From Avena insularis (taxonomy: Eukaryota; Streptophyta; Magnoliopsida; Poales; Poaceae): 64,000 bases of DNA. The notes below the pieces were generated by a model. That model searched no databases. It saw nothing but the letters and a program-made list of their open reading frames with translations, and was not told where the DNA came from. The DNA lies in assembly GCA_023614405.1 (NCBI GenBank), contig CM042686.1:349874329-349938328 (forward strand), in the 5' to 3' direction. The position numbers and the translations under genes were made by a program. Shown here in pieces: positions 22,372-32,208 of the stretch. Every line of letters starts with the position of its first letter. Position 1 is the first letter of the stretch.

Positions 22372-23919
22372 TGCTGACTCAATATGTTGAGATCGTTGGG
22401 GAACCCCAAGAGGAGGGTATGATGAGTACAGCAACAAGTTTTCCCTCAGTTATGAAACCAAGGTTATCGAACTAATAGGAGCAAGGAAACACCTCCAAGG
22501 TGTTGTTTCCAACTTGGAATCCTACACAACACAATCATAGAACTTTGCCCCCAACTTATAGTGAGGTAGTCAATCTCACCGGTTTTGCTGAAAACAAAGG
22601 ATTAAACGTATTGTGTGGAAGATAGTAATTGCTTTGTAAAAAGTAAACAGAATACAATAAATATATTATAGATTGATGGTAAAAGGATGGGACAGGGTCC
22701 ATAGTTCACTAGAGGTGATTATCCTTAAGATAGATGACATGTTGGGTGAACAAATTACAGCGGGGCAATTGACAGACACTGAGAAAGCATACATGCATAT
22801 ACTAATCATGTTGACTCCTATGAGATTTGATTGGGCATCACAACATTATACATAGACTGTAATCCAACTGCATCTATGACTAATAATCCACATTCAGGTT
22901 ATCATCCGAACCCCCTCCAGTATTAAGTTGCAAGCAACAAATAATTGCATTAAGCAAAGTGTGTGAAGTAAACAATGTGATTGTTCTATGAACAAAGGAT
23001 TGATGTTTTCTCCCTAGTAGAAACAACACATCTAGTACCTTAGAGATTTCTGTCACTTCCCCAGATTCCTAGAGGCATGAACCCACCATCGAACATAAAT
23101 ACTCCCTCTTGGAGTTGCTAGCATCTAATTGGCCAAGATAGCTACTAACAACAAAGAGCATGCAAGATCACAAATAACAAAGACATGATAGAATCAATAA
23201 TCAATCTGAAATAGCATCTCAATATCCATCGGATCCCCGCAAACACAACATGTAAGATTACAAATAGATGATCTTGATCATGAACCGAGCTCACAAGATC
23301 TAAACATGGTAGCACAAAGGATATGAACCAACCATCTAGCTACTACATGTACCCGTAGTCCAGGGATGAACTACTCAGGCATCACACCGGAGGCAGGCAT
23401 GGTGATGAAAAAGGCCTCCAGGGTGAATTCTCCCCTCCGGCAGGTTGCCGGGAAGAGCTTCAGATCCCTCCCGACCTAGGGATGGAGATGACGGCGGCTA
23501 CAGAATCTTTCGTGGAATTTTGATCGGGTACTTAGGGTTTCTGAATTGGTGGCTTCTTATAGGGGAATGGGGAGGCCAAGGGGGTGCCCAAGGCGGCCGC
23601 ACCACCCAGGCACGGGCCAGGCCTAGCTACATGGCCAGGTGGTGTGGCCGGCCCCTCTCCGTCTTGTGTTTTGGCTCCGTGTTTCCCTCGGTGAAATATT
23701 GACTTTGGCTTTTGTCCCGTCCAATTCCGAGAATATTCATTTTCTGACTTTCCTGGAACCAAAAACAGCAGAAAATAGGCAACTAGCATTGTGGCATCTT
23801 GTTAATAGGTTAGTTCTAGAAAATGTGTAAAATACTCCAAAGTGTGGAAAGAACATAAGAAAGTAGATATAAAACAAGCATGGAACATCAAAAATTATAG
23901 ATACCTTAGCAACGTATCA
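22372..23919 (-). repeat. Element B 5' LTR (1.55 kb)
   Basis: On the minus strand it runs from TGATACGTTGCTAAGG (23,919) to GAGTCAGCA (22,372). It aligns along its length with the element A LTRs at 50,614-52,171 and 57,131-58,662. The short open frames in it are not coding. Confidence 0.88.
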
Positions 23920-25581
23920 GTCCTCCTTAACTATTTCTTCATAATTTGGATCTTCATTTGTTTGTTCTTCCTGATTACCAAAGAAAAGAGCTGCCATTTC
24001 CTCAATGGTTCTCTCTTCCTCTTCTTCTTGTATTTGTGGAGACTTGTCTTTAAATTTGGAAAAATGGAATTTATTTTCCGTTCCCCCAAGCTTAAGAAAC
24101 ACAATCTCCTTCTTGAAATTAACATAGGCACCTATATCACCCAAAAAGATTCTTCCAAATATAATAGGGCAAAGAGTGTCAGCTGGCATATCAACAACTA
24201 CAAAATTTATAGGAAAGTTTTTGTTGCCAATTGTGACATTTGCATTGTCAACTACTCCCATTGGAATTCTAAGGTTTTTATTGGCTAACATAATTGTTAT
24301 ATCAGTATTTTCAATTTTAGCCGGTTCTATTTCTTCTTTTACTTCTAGGTAGAAATCATAAGATATAACATTAACTTCGGTGCTAAGATCACATAAACTG
24401 TAATGAGAGGTTTCTTTAAATATGCAGGGAAGAATAGGCTTACCCACATCTTTTACCTTTGTTTCACCTTCAACCAATATGGAAATCTCTACATCAAGTT
24501 CAACTATGTTACAGTGTGAGTACATAGCCATAATTTGTTCCTTGGTTACCTCTTCATCTTTGTTTTCTTTCAGGTGTTCCGTGACTCCCGGCATGCTTTC
24601 CTCCTCCTTCTTTTCTTGTACTGCTTTGACATGTTCATATTCAGAAATATGCTTTTGTGTAGTGTTAGGGAAATGCACTTCATATAATGGTTCTACGGAG
24701 GCAAGTATTACTTTATCTTCTCTTTTCTTTTTTGGTTCAGGTGGTGGATCATACTTGACTAGACCCTCCTTTGGAGCTTTAATATGTTCTATAAAAGATT
24801 TAACAACTTGCAACACAAGATCTGAATCCAGATAAAGTTCTTTAGACAATTCTTTAACATGGCCTTTTTTATTATAGTCATGAATACAATCATGTTCTAT
24901 TTCCATGCCTCCTTCACTTCCTAGACCAAAATTCCATGAAACTCTATGATCACAAATTATATTAAGTAAATCCCAAGCTTTAGGTATAGGAAGATTCATA
25001 AAGGCTCCTTTAGCAAAAGAGTCTAGTTCAATTTTATTAGGTTCAACTAAACCGACATAAAAGATATGTAGTAAATACCATTCAGGCAAATCATGATGAG
25101 GACATAGTCTTAGTAAATCTTTAAATCTAATATAAGATCTTACTAGTCCTTCATTAGAATTATTCTTCCAAGTCATTATAAGACGCCTGATTCCAAAAGA
25201 TTTTGATAATAGATAATATTTTGATAGAAATTCACAAGCTAAATTATCCCAAGTAGTAGTGGCTTCAGGGGGTAGAGATCTATACCATGAGAGAGCTGTA
25301 CTTGTCAAAGTTTGACTAAAAAGTTTAACCCTTACCTCATCGACGGTATATCCCATCAATAGAAAAGTACCACATATATCTTTAAAACATGCAATATGCT
25401 CATATGGATCATGATCTTCTTCATCTCCAGTAAATTGCTTCTTATGTAGAATACTAAGTAGTAGAGGATTTATTTCAATCCCCCTTGTCTTCTCATTGGA
25501 GTAGTCTCTTTTATAAATATCATACGGCTTCCCAAAGTGGTTGAGTGGGTTAGCACTAGTCATATGCTCAGACTCCATCAT
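23917..25581 (-). pseudogene. Element C gag-protease, long frame cut by element B
   Basis: An uninterrupted frame of about 555 codons. I prefer the Met at 25,581 or 25,578 (MMESEHMTSANPLNHFG) to the upstream Met at 25,638, because the first 19 residues are hydrophobic leader-like and unlike gag. Counting from 25,638, the gag domain is at about 78-190 (PYEHIACFKDICGTFLLMG, ALSWYRSLPPEATTTWDNLA). A charged region follows, then a protease-like segment at 405-510 (LCDLSTEVNVISYDFY ... ADTLCPIIFGRIFLGDIGA). The usual DLGAS is DLSTE, so activity is doubtful. The frame ends in a Glu-rich tail whose stop codon TGA is the first three bases of the element B LTR (23,917-23,919). The true C-terminus is therefore missing. 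Confidence 0.85.
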
Positions 25582-25663
25582 GTTGGTGGAAACCTGTAAC
25601 TCAAAACAAAATTTAGCAACAAAAAAATAAATAAGCAAAAACTAAAAGACCTACAACGCTTAG

Positions 25664-25682
25664 CTCCCCGGCAACAGCGCCA
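25664..25682 (-). other. Element C primer-binding site (tRNA-Asp)
   Basis: On the minus strand TGGCGCTGTTGCCGGGGAG lies 10 bases after the LTR end. It has one mismatch to the tRNA-Asp 3' end complement. Confidence 0.88.
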
Positions 25683-25692
25683 GAAAATAGCT

Positions 25693-27131
25693 TGATGACT
25701 GCAAGTGCACAGATCGTTTGTAGCTAGTTTCAAAATAAAGATATCGATCCCACTGGAAGTAGGAGTCCGAAGTCTAATAATTCTTGAAATAAGTATTGCG
25801 ATAGAAATGCTAGATAAAGTTCTAAGTAGGAAGATAAAATGAAAGTATTGTGTAAAAAGGTGTTTTTGGGTTTTGGGTATAAGAGCAATAATAAAGTAAA
25901 GCAAAATAACTTAATACAGAAAGTAAGTATCGCGTATGTAAGAGCGATTGGAACTGCAGTAGGGAAAAAGTGTTCTCAGGGAGTAGCAGATACACCACTG
26001 GTATTTGTGAAGATCTAAGATAAATATTATCATCATGAACATTCTGAACTATGTATGTGTGGGAGGAACTCCGTATGTGGACGAATAGGCAACAACCGCT
26101 GCTCACATCATCCTTATAACCACAGCAGTCAGCAATCGACATCAATCGAATTATTGGCTATTAAGGGACGTAATCCCGTAGGACGTATCCCATGGCATGG
26201 ATAGTGTTCTGTGAGTTTCCTCAATTTCCCAAGTTGATACGTAAGGAGTGCTAATTGCTTTATAGTCAGTGTAAGTGCTAGCACTCCTCCGTCTACCAAC
26301 AAGTAGTTCCCCCCATTAAGTCCCCGCAAGAGGCAAATGTTGAGAGGTCAACTTCTCTCAACATCAAGATGTAGAGAATCTAACACATGGTCACAATGAT
26401 GAATATCATAATATACTTTATCTTATTTCAATCTCATACTAGGGTTTCTCCATCTCCCCAAGAACTAATGATCTACTCAGACATGGAGGCAATCAACATC
26501 ATGGCAATGGTAATGGAAACAATCATAGATGAATAGTACTTGTATAAATCCATAATGAGTATAGGAATTACAACAAGGTCTAGACAAGATGTAGATGGGA
26601 TGGATGGAGATGGTGGTGATGCAGCGGTGGATGATGAAGATCGATGCCTTAGCCTCCCGGATCTACGCAGGGCGAAGAAGGATCCCTTGTGGATGAGTTC
26701 CCCCTCCAGATGCCTTCCGGAGGTGAGGTTTCTGCGATTTATGGGTGTTATGTATGTCGTCTCCTCGAACCAATTGCATGTGGTGAAACTATTTGATGAG
26801 GCGGAGGCGGCGCCAACTATACGTCTGGAGCTATACGGGCGGAGCAAATGCTCCCTCCGCATAGTTGGTCGTTGCGCTCTCTGTCTCCTTTGTTCGCTTC
26901 TGGTTTTCTTCTGGTATTATTAATATTTCCCAAATAAGCGATTTACGTTGTTTTTGACTCATTTTCTCCATAGTACAACTGCTTCAATAATTGTATCCAT
27001 TGGATCCATCATCTGTCTTGATCCTAGTGAAAATAGACATAAAATGTGCGCGCAAGCACCGTAAAATACCAAGATCCTACATCTACAATGAAAAATAATA
27101 ATATAAACATGATGCAAATATGCACTCATTA
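25693..27131 (-). repeat. Element C 5' LTR (1.44 kb)
   Basis: On the minus strand it runs from TAATGAGTGCATATTTGC (27,131) to CACTTGCAGTCATCA (25,693). The expected TGAT...ATCA ends are kept at one edge and changed to TAAT at the other. The ...GTGCACTTGCAGTCATCA end next to a tRNA-Asp site is typical of Athila-like grass LTRs. No second copy is in the window, so the outer edge rests on the end motif and on the start of SKP1-like sequence. Confidence 0.75.
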
Positions 27132-27270
27132 GTGGCGTATGGAGAGGAGTTCCCTGTCGAGGTCGAGAAGGCTGTTGCCATAGAGTCGGAGACCATCCGT
27201 CACATGATCGACGATGACTGCGCCAAAAAGGGGTTCCCCTTGCTACATATTCCACCGGATGTGAGATCAG
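27132..27270 (+). pseudogene. SKP1-like gene fragment (N-terminal Skp1/POZ region)
   Basis: The plus-strand frame reads AYGEEFPVEVEKAVAIESET, then IRHMIDDDCAKKGFPLLHIP. This matches the N-terminal part of plant SKP1 proteins (DGEEFEVEEAVA, then SQTIRHMIEDDC and DNGIPLPNV). SKP1 is the adaptor that joins F-box proteins to cullin in SCF ubiquitin ligases. The start of the gene is missing where the element C LTR begins, and similarity fades after about 27,270; the C-terminal F-box-binding helices are not seen. The open frame continues to 27,335 without SKP1-like content. It is a fragment, not a working gene. It could be a captured or relict copy. Confidence 0.78.
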
Positions 27271-27775
27271 AGCCCAGGCCTCCTCAACTCCATGTCTATA
27301 TGAGGTGGTCTATTGATGATCTCCATCCGCACTAATGGATTGGGCAGCGGCACTGCTACCCATCGAGACGGTGATGGCTATCGTGTTCGGGCACATCTAC
27401 TATGTTGGGCTCATGTTGCGCTTCAGCACTCGGCCACCGAGACCTTGTTTGGTACTTGCCTATTCAGCAATTCTTTAACTCGCAAGAACTAGATGTGCTA
27501 TATGGGTGGTTTTCAGAGCAACTTCTAGTTCTCTAGTTCTACCTTGTTTCAAAACACCAAAATATTATGTGGGGGTTAGCTTGTACCTATAGCTAGATGT
27601 TCACCACATTCACTAAACAAAGATGCATGTAATTAACTTGCTAAACAAAGCTGCATTAGTTATTTAGTCTGGTTATTTGATAAAAAATCTTGAATCGGAA
27701 TGTGTGCTACTTTTATCTTTATATCCTGGCCTTAATGCACTCTACTCAACCTCAAAATAGACAGTTCTTTGTAGC
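27271..27775. other. Unassigned DNA
   Basis: No protein match and no clear terminal repeats. The stretch near 27,440-27,560 (ACCTTGTTTGGTAC ... CTAGTTCTACCTTGTTTC) has a simple-sequence, miniature-element feel, but I could not find paired ends. Confidence 0.3.
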
Positions 27776-28178
27776 ATCACCCCCACACCGGATCGATATC
27801 ATCAACTTCGACGCGGTGGACATCGGTCTGCCCTACAACGTCATCCTGGGGTAGCCAACGCTAGCCAAGTACATGGAGGTCACCCATGACGCCTACAATG
27901 TGGTCAAGATTCTGGGAGACAACAGCGAGGTCATCACGATCCCCTACAATGAGAAACAAGCTCTGTTCTCCCTTGAGCACACCTACAAGCTTGCAGCCAC
28001 TAGATTCCTAGAAGACATTGATGTCCTTGACTACACCGGGGGCACCGCAAGGAAGAAGCAGATGGTGACCCAGGAAAATGCCCTGGCGAAAAGAGCAGCT
28101 GCTGCATCATACCTAGTCGATAAGGATCAGGTCAACCCCGATGTCCGTGACCATGGAGGAAGGACGGTGCCATCCTAG
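27776..28178 (+). pseudogene. Tat-type gypsy protease fragment
   Basis: The plus-strand frame reads RIDIINFDAVDIGLPYNVIL, a TAG at 27,852-27,854, then PTLAKYMEVTHDAYNVVKIL and NEKQALFSLEHTYKLAA, ending at a stop at 28,176. The pattern FDVVDxxLPYNAILGRPxLAKFMAVTHHAYNVLK is the protease C-terminal region of Tat-lineage Ty3/gypsy elements in grasses. No gag, RT, LTR or primer site of this element is seen nearby. An old fragment. Confidence 0.75.
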
Positions 28179-28888
28179 TCAGCCCTCGCCCTCGCATAGG
28201 GGGCTCACGAGGATGCTGGGGGCTGGAGGCTCCTAACTTCCCCTAGACTGCACCCAGCACACGGGAAATATCAATAGCCTCCGCGACAACGACTGAGAGG
28301 CATGAGTCGGGGGCTACGTCAGGCGCCTGGGAGATGGGCAAGCCTCCTCGAGCCACTTAGCAGACTACCCTGATCTTTTGAAGCTGACTCCTAACTCCCA
28401 TCCTTTTCAGCCTTATCTCTTGTAAGACCACGTGCAGATCACGGCGACATTGTAATAATCTTGGACCTCCCTGGTTGTTTTTGGATCTTTCTCCTTGTGC
28501 AAACCTTGATTTTCCCCTTGCTTTCATTGGGGAACATTTTGGTCGTGCATTACAAAGGTTCTCCTGCATATGTCACACGAGCGGGGGGCTAGGAATGGTG
28601 CTCATCGCCGGGTCACTCCCCGTCAACGCTAAGGCCTAAAGTGTCGAGCTCTGAACTTGCAGACTAGCACCCGTCTTAAATCACCTCACCCACTGTTCTT
28701 GGAACCAGCGACAAGGCCTAAATTGTCGATCCCTGAACTTGCAAAGTAGCCCATGTGATAAGTCAACTCACCCATGGTTCTTGGTGCTTCAAACCATCAC
28801 ACAACATATACACGGAAACTAAGCGGTGCACACCCTTTCATGCTAAACCTATGGTCCCTCTTCGAGGGTCTAACATGATAATCATTTG
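28179..28888. other. Unassigned DNA, possibly Tat element non-coding sequence
   Basis: GGGGGCT-type stretches (GGCATGAGTCGGGGGCTACG near 28,300, GAGCGGGGGGCTAGG near 28,579) and a degenerate local repeat (AAGGCCTAAAGTGTCGAGCTC and AAGGCCTAAATTGTCGATCCC, about 28,630 and 28,710) recall the non-coding parts of Tat-type elements. No gene is seen. The satellite begins near 28,889. Confidence 0.4.
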
Positions 28889-31800
28889 ATCTCTCACATT
28901 GGTGCTCCATTGTTGCATTCCAACATATTCTAGGGAATTATGACCATGGTTTGACATAATGGAGTGTCATTCCATGTGTTATTTGCCAAACTATAATGAT
29001 CCACATGACCACACACACTCAAGTGGGTGTGGGGATGCAACCACTGTCACACTGGTGCTCCATTTCATTCCAATATGGCATTACAACATCTTCTAGGGCT
29101 TCCTGACCATGGTTTGACATAATGGAGTGTCATTGCATGTGTCCTTTTCCAAACCACAATGATCCACATAACCAAACACACTCAAGTGGGTGTAGTGATG
29201 CAACCTCTATCACACTGGTGCTCCATTGCAATCCAATGTTGCATTCCAGCAAGTTCTAGGACATTATGACAATGGTTTGACACAATGGAGTGTCATTAAT
29301 TGCATCTGTTCTTTTCCAAACCACAATGTTCCAGATGACCACACACTCTCAAGTGGGTGCGATGATGCAAACTCTGACACACTGGTGCTCCATTGTTGCA
29401 TTCCAATATGTTCTAGGGCTTTATGACCATGGTTTGACACAATGGAGTGTCATTGCATGTGTTCGTTTCCAAACCACAATGATCCACATGACCACACACA
29501 CCCAAGTGGGTTTGGTGATGTAACCTCTATAATATTGGGGCTCCATTGCATTCTAATGTTTCATTCCAACATGTTCTAGGGATTTTTGACCATGGTTTGA
29601 CACATGGAGTGTCATTGCATGTGTTCTTTTGCAAACCACAATGATACACATGACCACACACACTCAAGTGGGTGTAGTGATGCAACCTCTATCACTTGTC
29701 CTCCATTGCATGTGGCAGTTGCATTCCAACATGTTCTAGGGCTTTCTGACCATGGTTTCACACATATTGGAGTGTCATTGCATATATTATTTTCCAAACC
29801 ACAATGACCCACATGACCACACACAATCAAGTGGGTGTGGTGATGCAACCTCCGTCACACTGGTGCTCCATTGCAATCCAATGTTGCATTCCAGCATGTT
29901 CTAGGACATTATGACCATGATTTGACACAATGGAGTGTTATTAATTACATGTGTTCTTTTCCAAACCAAAGTGATCCACATGACCACAAACACTCAAGTG
30001 GGTGTGGTGACGCAACCTCTGTCATATTGGTGTTCCATTGTTGCATTCCAACATGTTCTAGGGATTTCTGACCATGGTTTGACAAAATGTAGTGTCATTG
30101 CATGTGTTCTTTTCCAAAATAAAATGATCCACATGAGCACACACAATCAAGAGGGTGTGGTGATGCAACCTCTGTCGCACTGGTGCTCCATTGCAATCTA
30201 ATGTTGCATTACAGCATGTTCTAGGGCTTTGTAACCATGGTTTGACTCATGGAGTGTCATTGCATGAGTTCTTTTCCAAACCACAATAATCCATATGACC
30301 ACACACACTCAAGTGGGTGTGGTAATGCAACCTCAGTCACACTGGTGCTCCATTGCATGTGCCAGTTGCATTCCAACATTTTCTAGGGTTTCTAACCATG
30401 GTTTGACACATGGAGTGTCATTGCATGTGCTCTTTTCCAAAACATAATGATCCACATGACCAGACACACTCAACTGGCTGTGGTGATGCAACCCATGTCA
30501 CACTGGTGCTCCATTGTTGCATTCTAAGATGTTCTAGGTCGTTCAGACCATGGTATGACAAAATTGAGTGTCATTGGATGTTTTCTTTTCCAAACCACAA
30601 TGATCCAACTAAGAACACACATACTCAAGTGGGTGTGGTGATGCAACCTATGTCACGCTGGTGCTCTATTGCAATCCAATGTTGCATTCCAGCATGTTCT
30701 AGGACATTATGAGCATGGTTTGACACAATGGAGTGTCATTAATTACCTGTGTTCTTTTCGAAACCATAGTGATCCACATGACCACAAACACTCAAGTGGG
30801 TGTGGTGATGCAACCTCTGTCTTATTAGTGCTCCATTGTTGCATTTCCACATGTTCTAGGGCTTTTTGCCCATGGTTTGACACAATGGAGTGTCATTGCA
30901 TGTGTTCTTTTCCAAAACATAATGATTCACATGACCACACACGCTCAACTGGGTGTGGTGATGCAACCTATGTCACACTGGTGCTCCATTGTCGCATTCC
31001 AACATGTTCTACGGCTTTAGGACCATGGTTTGACACAATTGAGTGTCATTTCATGTGTTCTTTTCCAAACCACAATGATCCAAATGAGAACACACACACT
31101 CAAGTGGGTGTGGTGATGCAACCTATGTCAAGCTTGTGTTCAATTTTATTTCAATGTTGCATTCCAACATGTTCTAGGGCTTTCTGACCATAGTTTGATA
31201 CAAGGAGTGTCATTGCATGTATTATTTTCTAAACAAAAATGATCCACATGACCACACGCACTCAAGTGGGTGTGGTGATGCAACCTCTATCATACTAGTG
31301 CTCCATTGCAATCCAATATTGCAATCCAGCAAGTTCTAGGACATTATGACCATGGTTTGACACAATGGAGTGTCATTAATTGTATGTGTTCGTTTCCAAA
31401 CTACAATGATTTAAATGACCATACACACTCAAGTGGGTGTGGTGATGCAACTTCTGACACACTGGTGCTCAATTGCAATCCAATGTTGGATTCCAGCATG
31501 TTGTAGGGCTTTCTAACCATGGTTTGACACATGGAGTGTCATTCTACATGTTCTTTCCAAAACCACAATGATCCACATGACCACACACACTCAAGTGGTT
31601 GTGGTGATGCAACCTATGTCATACTAGTGCTTCATTGTTGCATTCCAACATGTTCTAGGGCTTTATGACCATGGTTTGAGACATGGAGTCTCATTGCATG
31701 TGTTCTTTTCCAAACCACAATGATCCACATGACCACACACACTCAAGTTGGTGTGGTGATGCAACCTCTTTCACACTGGTGCTCCATTTCATTCCAATGT

Positions 31801-32208
31801 TGCATTCCATCATGTTCTATGGCTTTCTGACTATAGTTTGACACATGGAGTGTCATTTCATGTGTTCTTTTCCAAACCACTATGATCCACATGACTAGAC
31901 ACACTCAACTGGGTGTATTGATGCAACCTCTGTCACACTAGTTCTCCATTGTTGCATTCCAACATGTTCTAGGTATTTCTAACCATGGTTTGACACATAT
32001 TGGAGTGTCATTACATGTGTTCTTTTCCAAACCAAAATGATCCGCATGACCACACACACTCAAGTGGGTTTGGTGATGCAACCTCTATCACACTGGTGCT
32101 CTATGGCAATCCAATGTTGCATTCCAGCATGTTCTATGACATTATGACCATGGTTTGACACAATGGAGTGTCATTAATTACATGTGTTCTTTTTGAAACC
32201 ATAGTGAT
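28889..32208 (+). repeat. Satellite array, segment 1 (about 20 monomers of 150-170 bp)
   Basis: Tandem monomers recognised by an anchor like CTCAAGTGGGTGTGGTGATG. I count about 20 anchors, near 29,029, 29,188, 29,357, 29,506, 29,671, 29,833, 30,000, 30,153, 30,316, 30,476, 30,635, 30,798, 30,950, 31,105, 31,268, 31,434, 31,594, 31,748, 31,910 and 32,067. Spacing is 149-169 bp. Other shared blocks are TGATCCACATGACCACACA, GCATTCCAACATGTTCTAGG and GACCATGGTTTGACACA. Length differences come mainly from the segment after CTCCATT and from ATTAATT after GTGTCATT. The segment stops at the exact edge of element 2. The repeated Cys/His-rich open frames are a by-product of the 153-bp (51-codon) monomer class. 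Confidence 0.95.
32204..32208. repeat. Target-site duplication of element 2, left copy (GTGAT)
   Basis: GTGAT precedes the LTR start TGTAGCATCCC and is repeated at 45,651-45,655 after ...GGGTGTTGACA. It is part of the satellite sequence ...CATAGTGATCCACATG. Confidence 0.95.

Larger units (their letters stand above)
20512..23919 (-). mobile_element. Element B: Athila-like LTR retrotransposon, 3' part lost
   Basis: Minus-strand element with 5' LTR (22,372-23,919), tRNA-Asp primer site, short leader and gag-protease. It belongs to the same family as element A (50,614-58,662), since LTR, primer site and gag align. Everything after the protease is missing, replaced by copia DNA from about 20,512. 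Its LTR lies directly against the interrupted gag-protease frame of element C, so B inserted into C in the same orientation. The target duplication cannot be tested because the 3' end of B is gone. Confidence 0.82.
23920..27131 (-). mobile_element. Element C: Athila-like retrotransposon, 5' part only
   Basis: Minus-strand element with a 5' LTR of a different family from A and B (25,693-27,131), tRNA-Asp primer site and gag-protease. It is cut at 23,920 by element B. Its remaining 3' part is not seen next to B; the sequence at 1-670 might be part of it, which is speculation. Its outer edge lies against the SKP1-like fragment. Confidence 0.8.

Noticed and set aside
25578..26145. ORFs in the LTR of element C
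   Set aside because: Between the primer site and the LTR edge, no protein similarity, opposite to known element structure.
27331..27480. A Derlin-like or second host-gene fragment after the SKP1-like piece
   Set aside because: A short frame (MDWAAALLPIETVMAIVFGH) gave a fleeting resemblance only; no sustained motif.
29226..31506. Repeated Cys/His-rich ORFs in the satellite (MECHCMCSFPNHND-like) that look like zinc-finger proteins
   Set aside because: They arise because one monomer class is 153 bp, a multiple of three, so the same frame repeats. They break at every monomer of another length, occur on both strands, and have no start or promoter context.
28889..32208. A CRISPR-like array
   Set aside because: The repeats are whole 150-170 bp monomers with no short repeat/unique spacer pattern, and the setting is plant retrotransposons.
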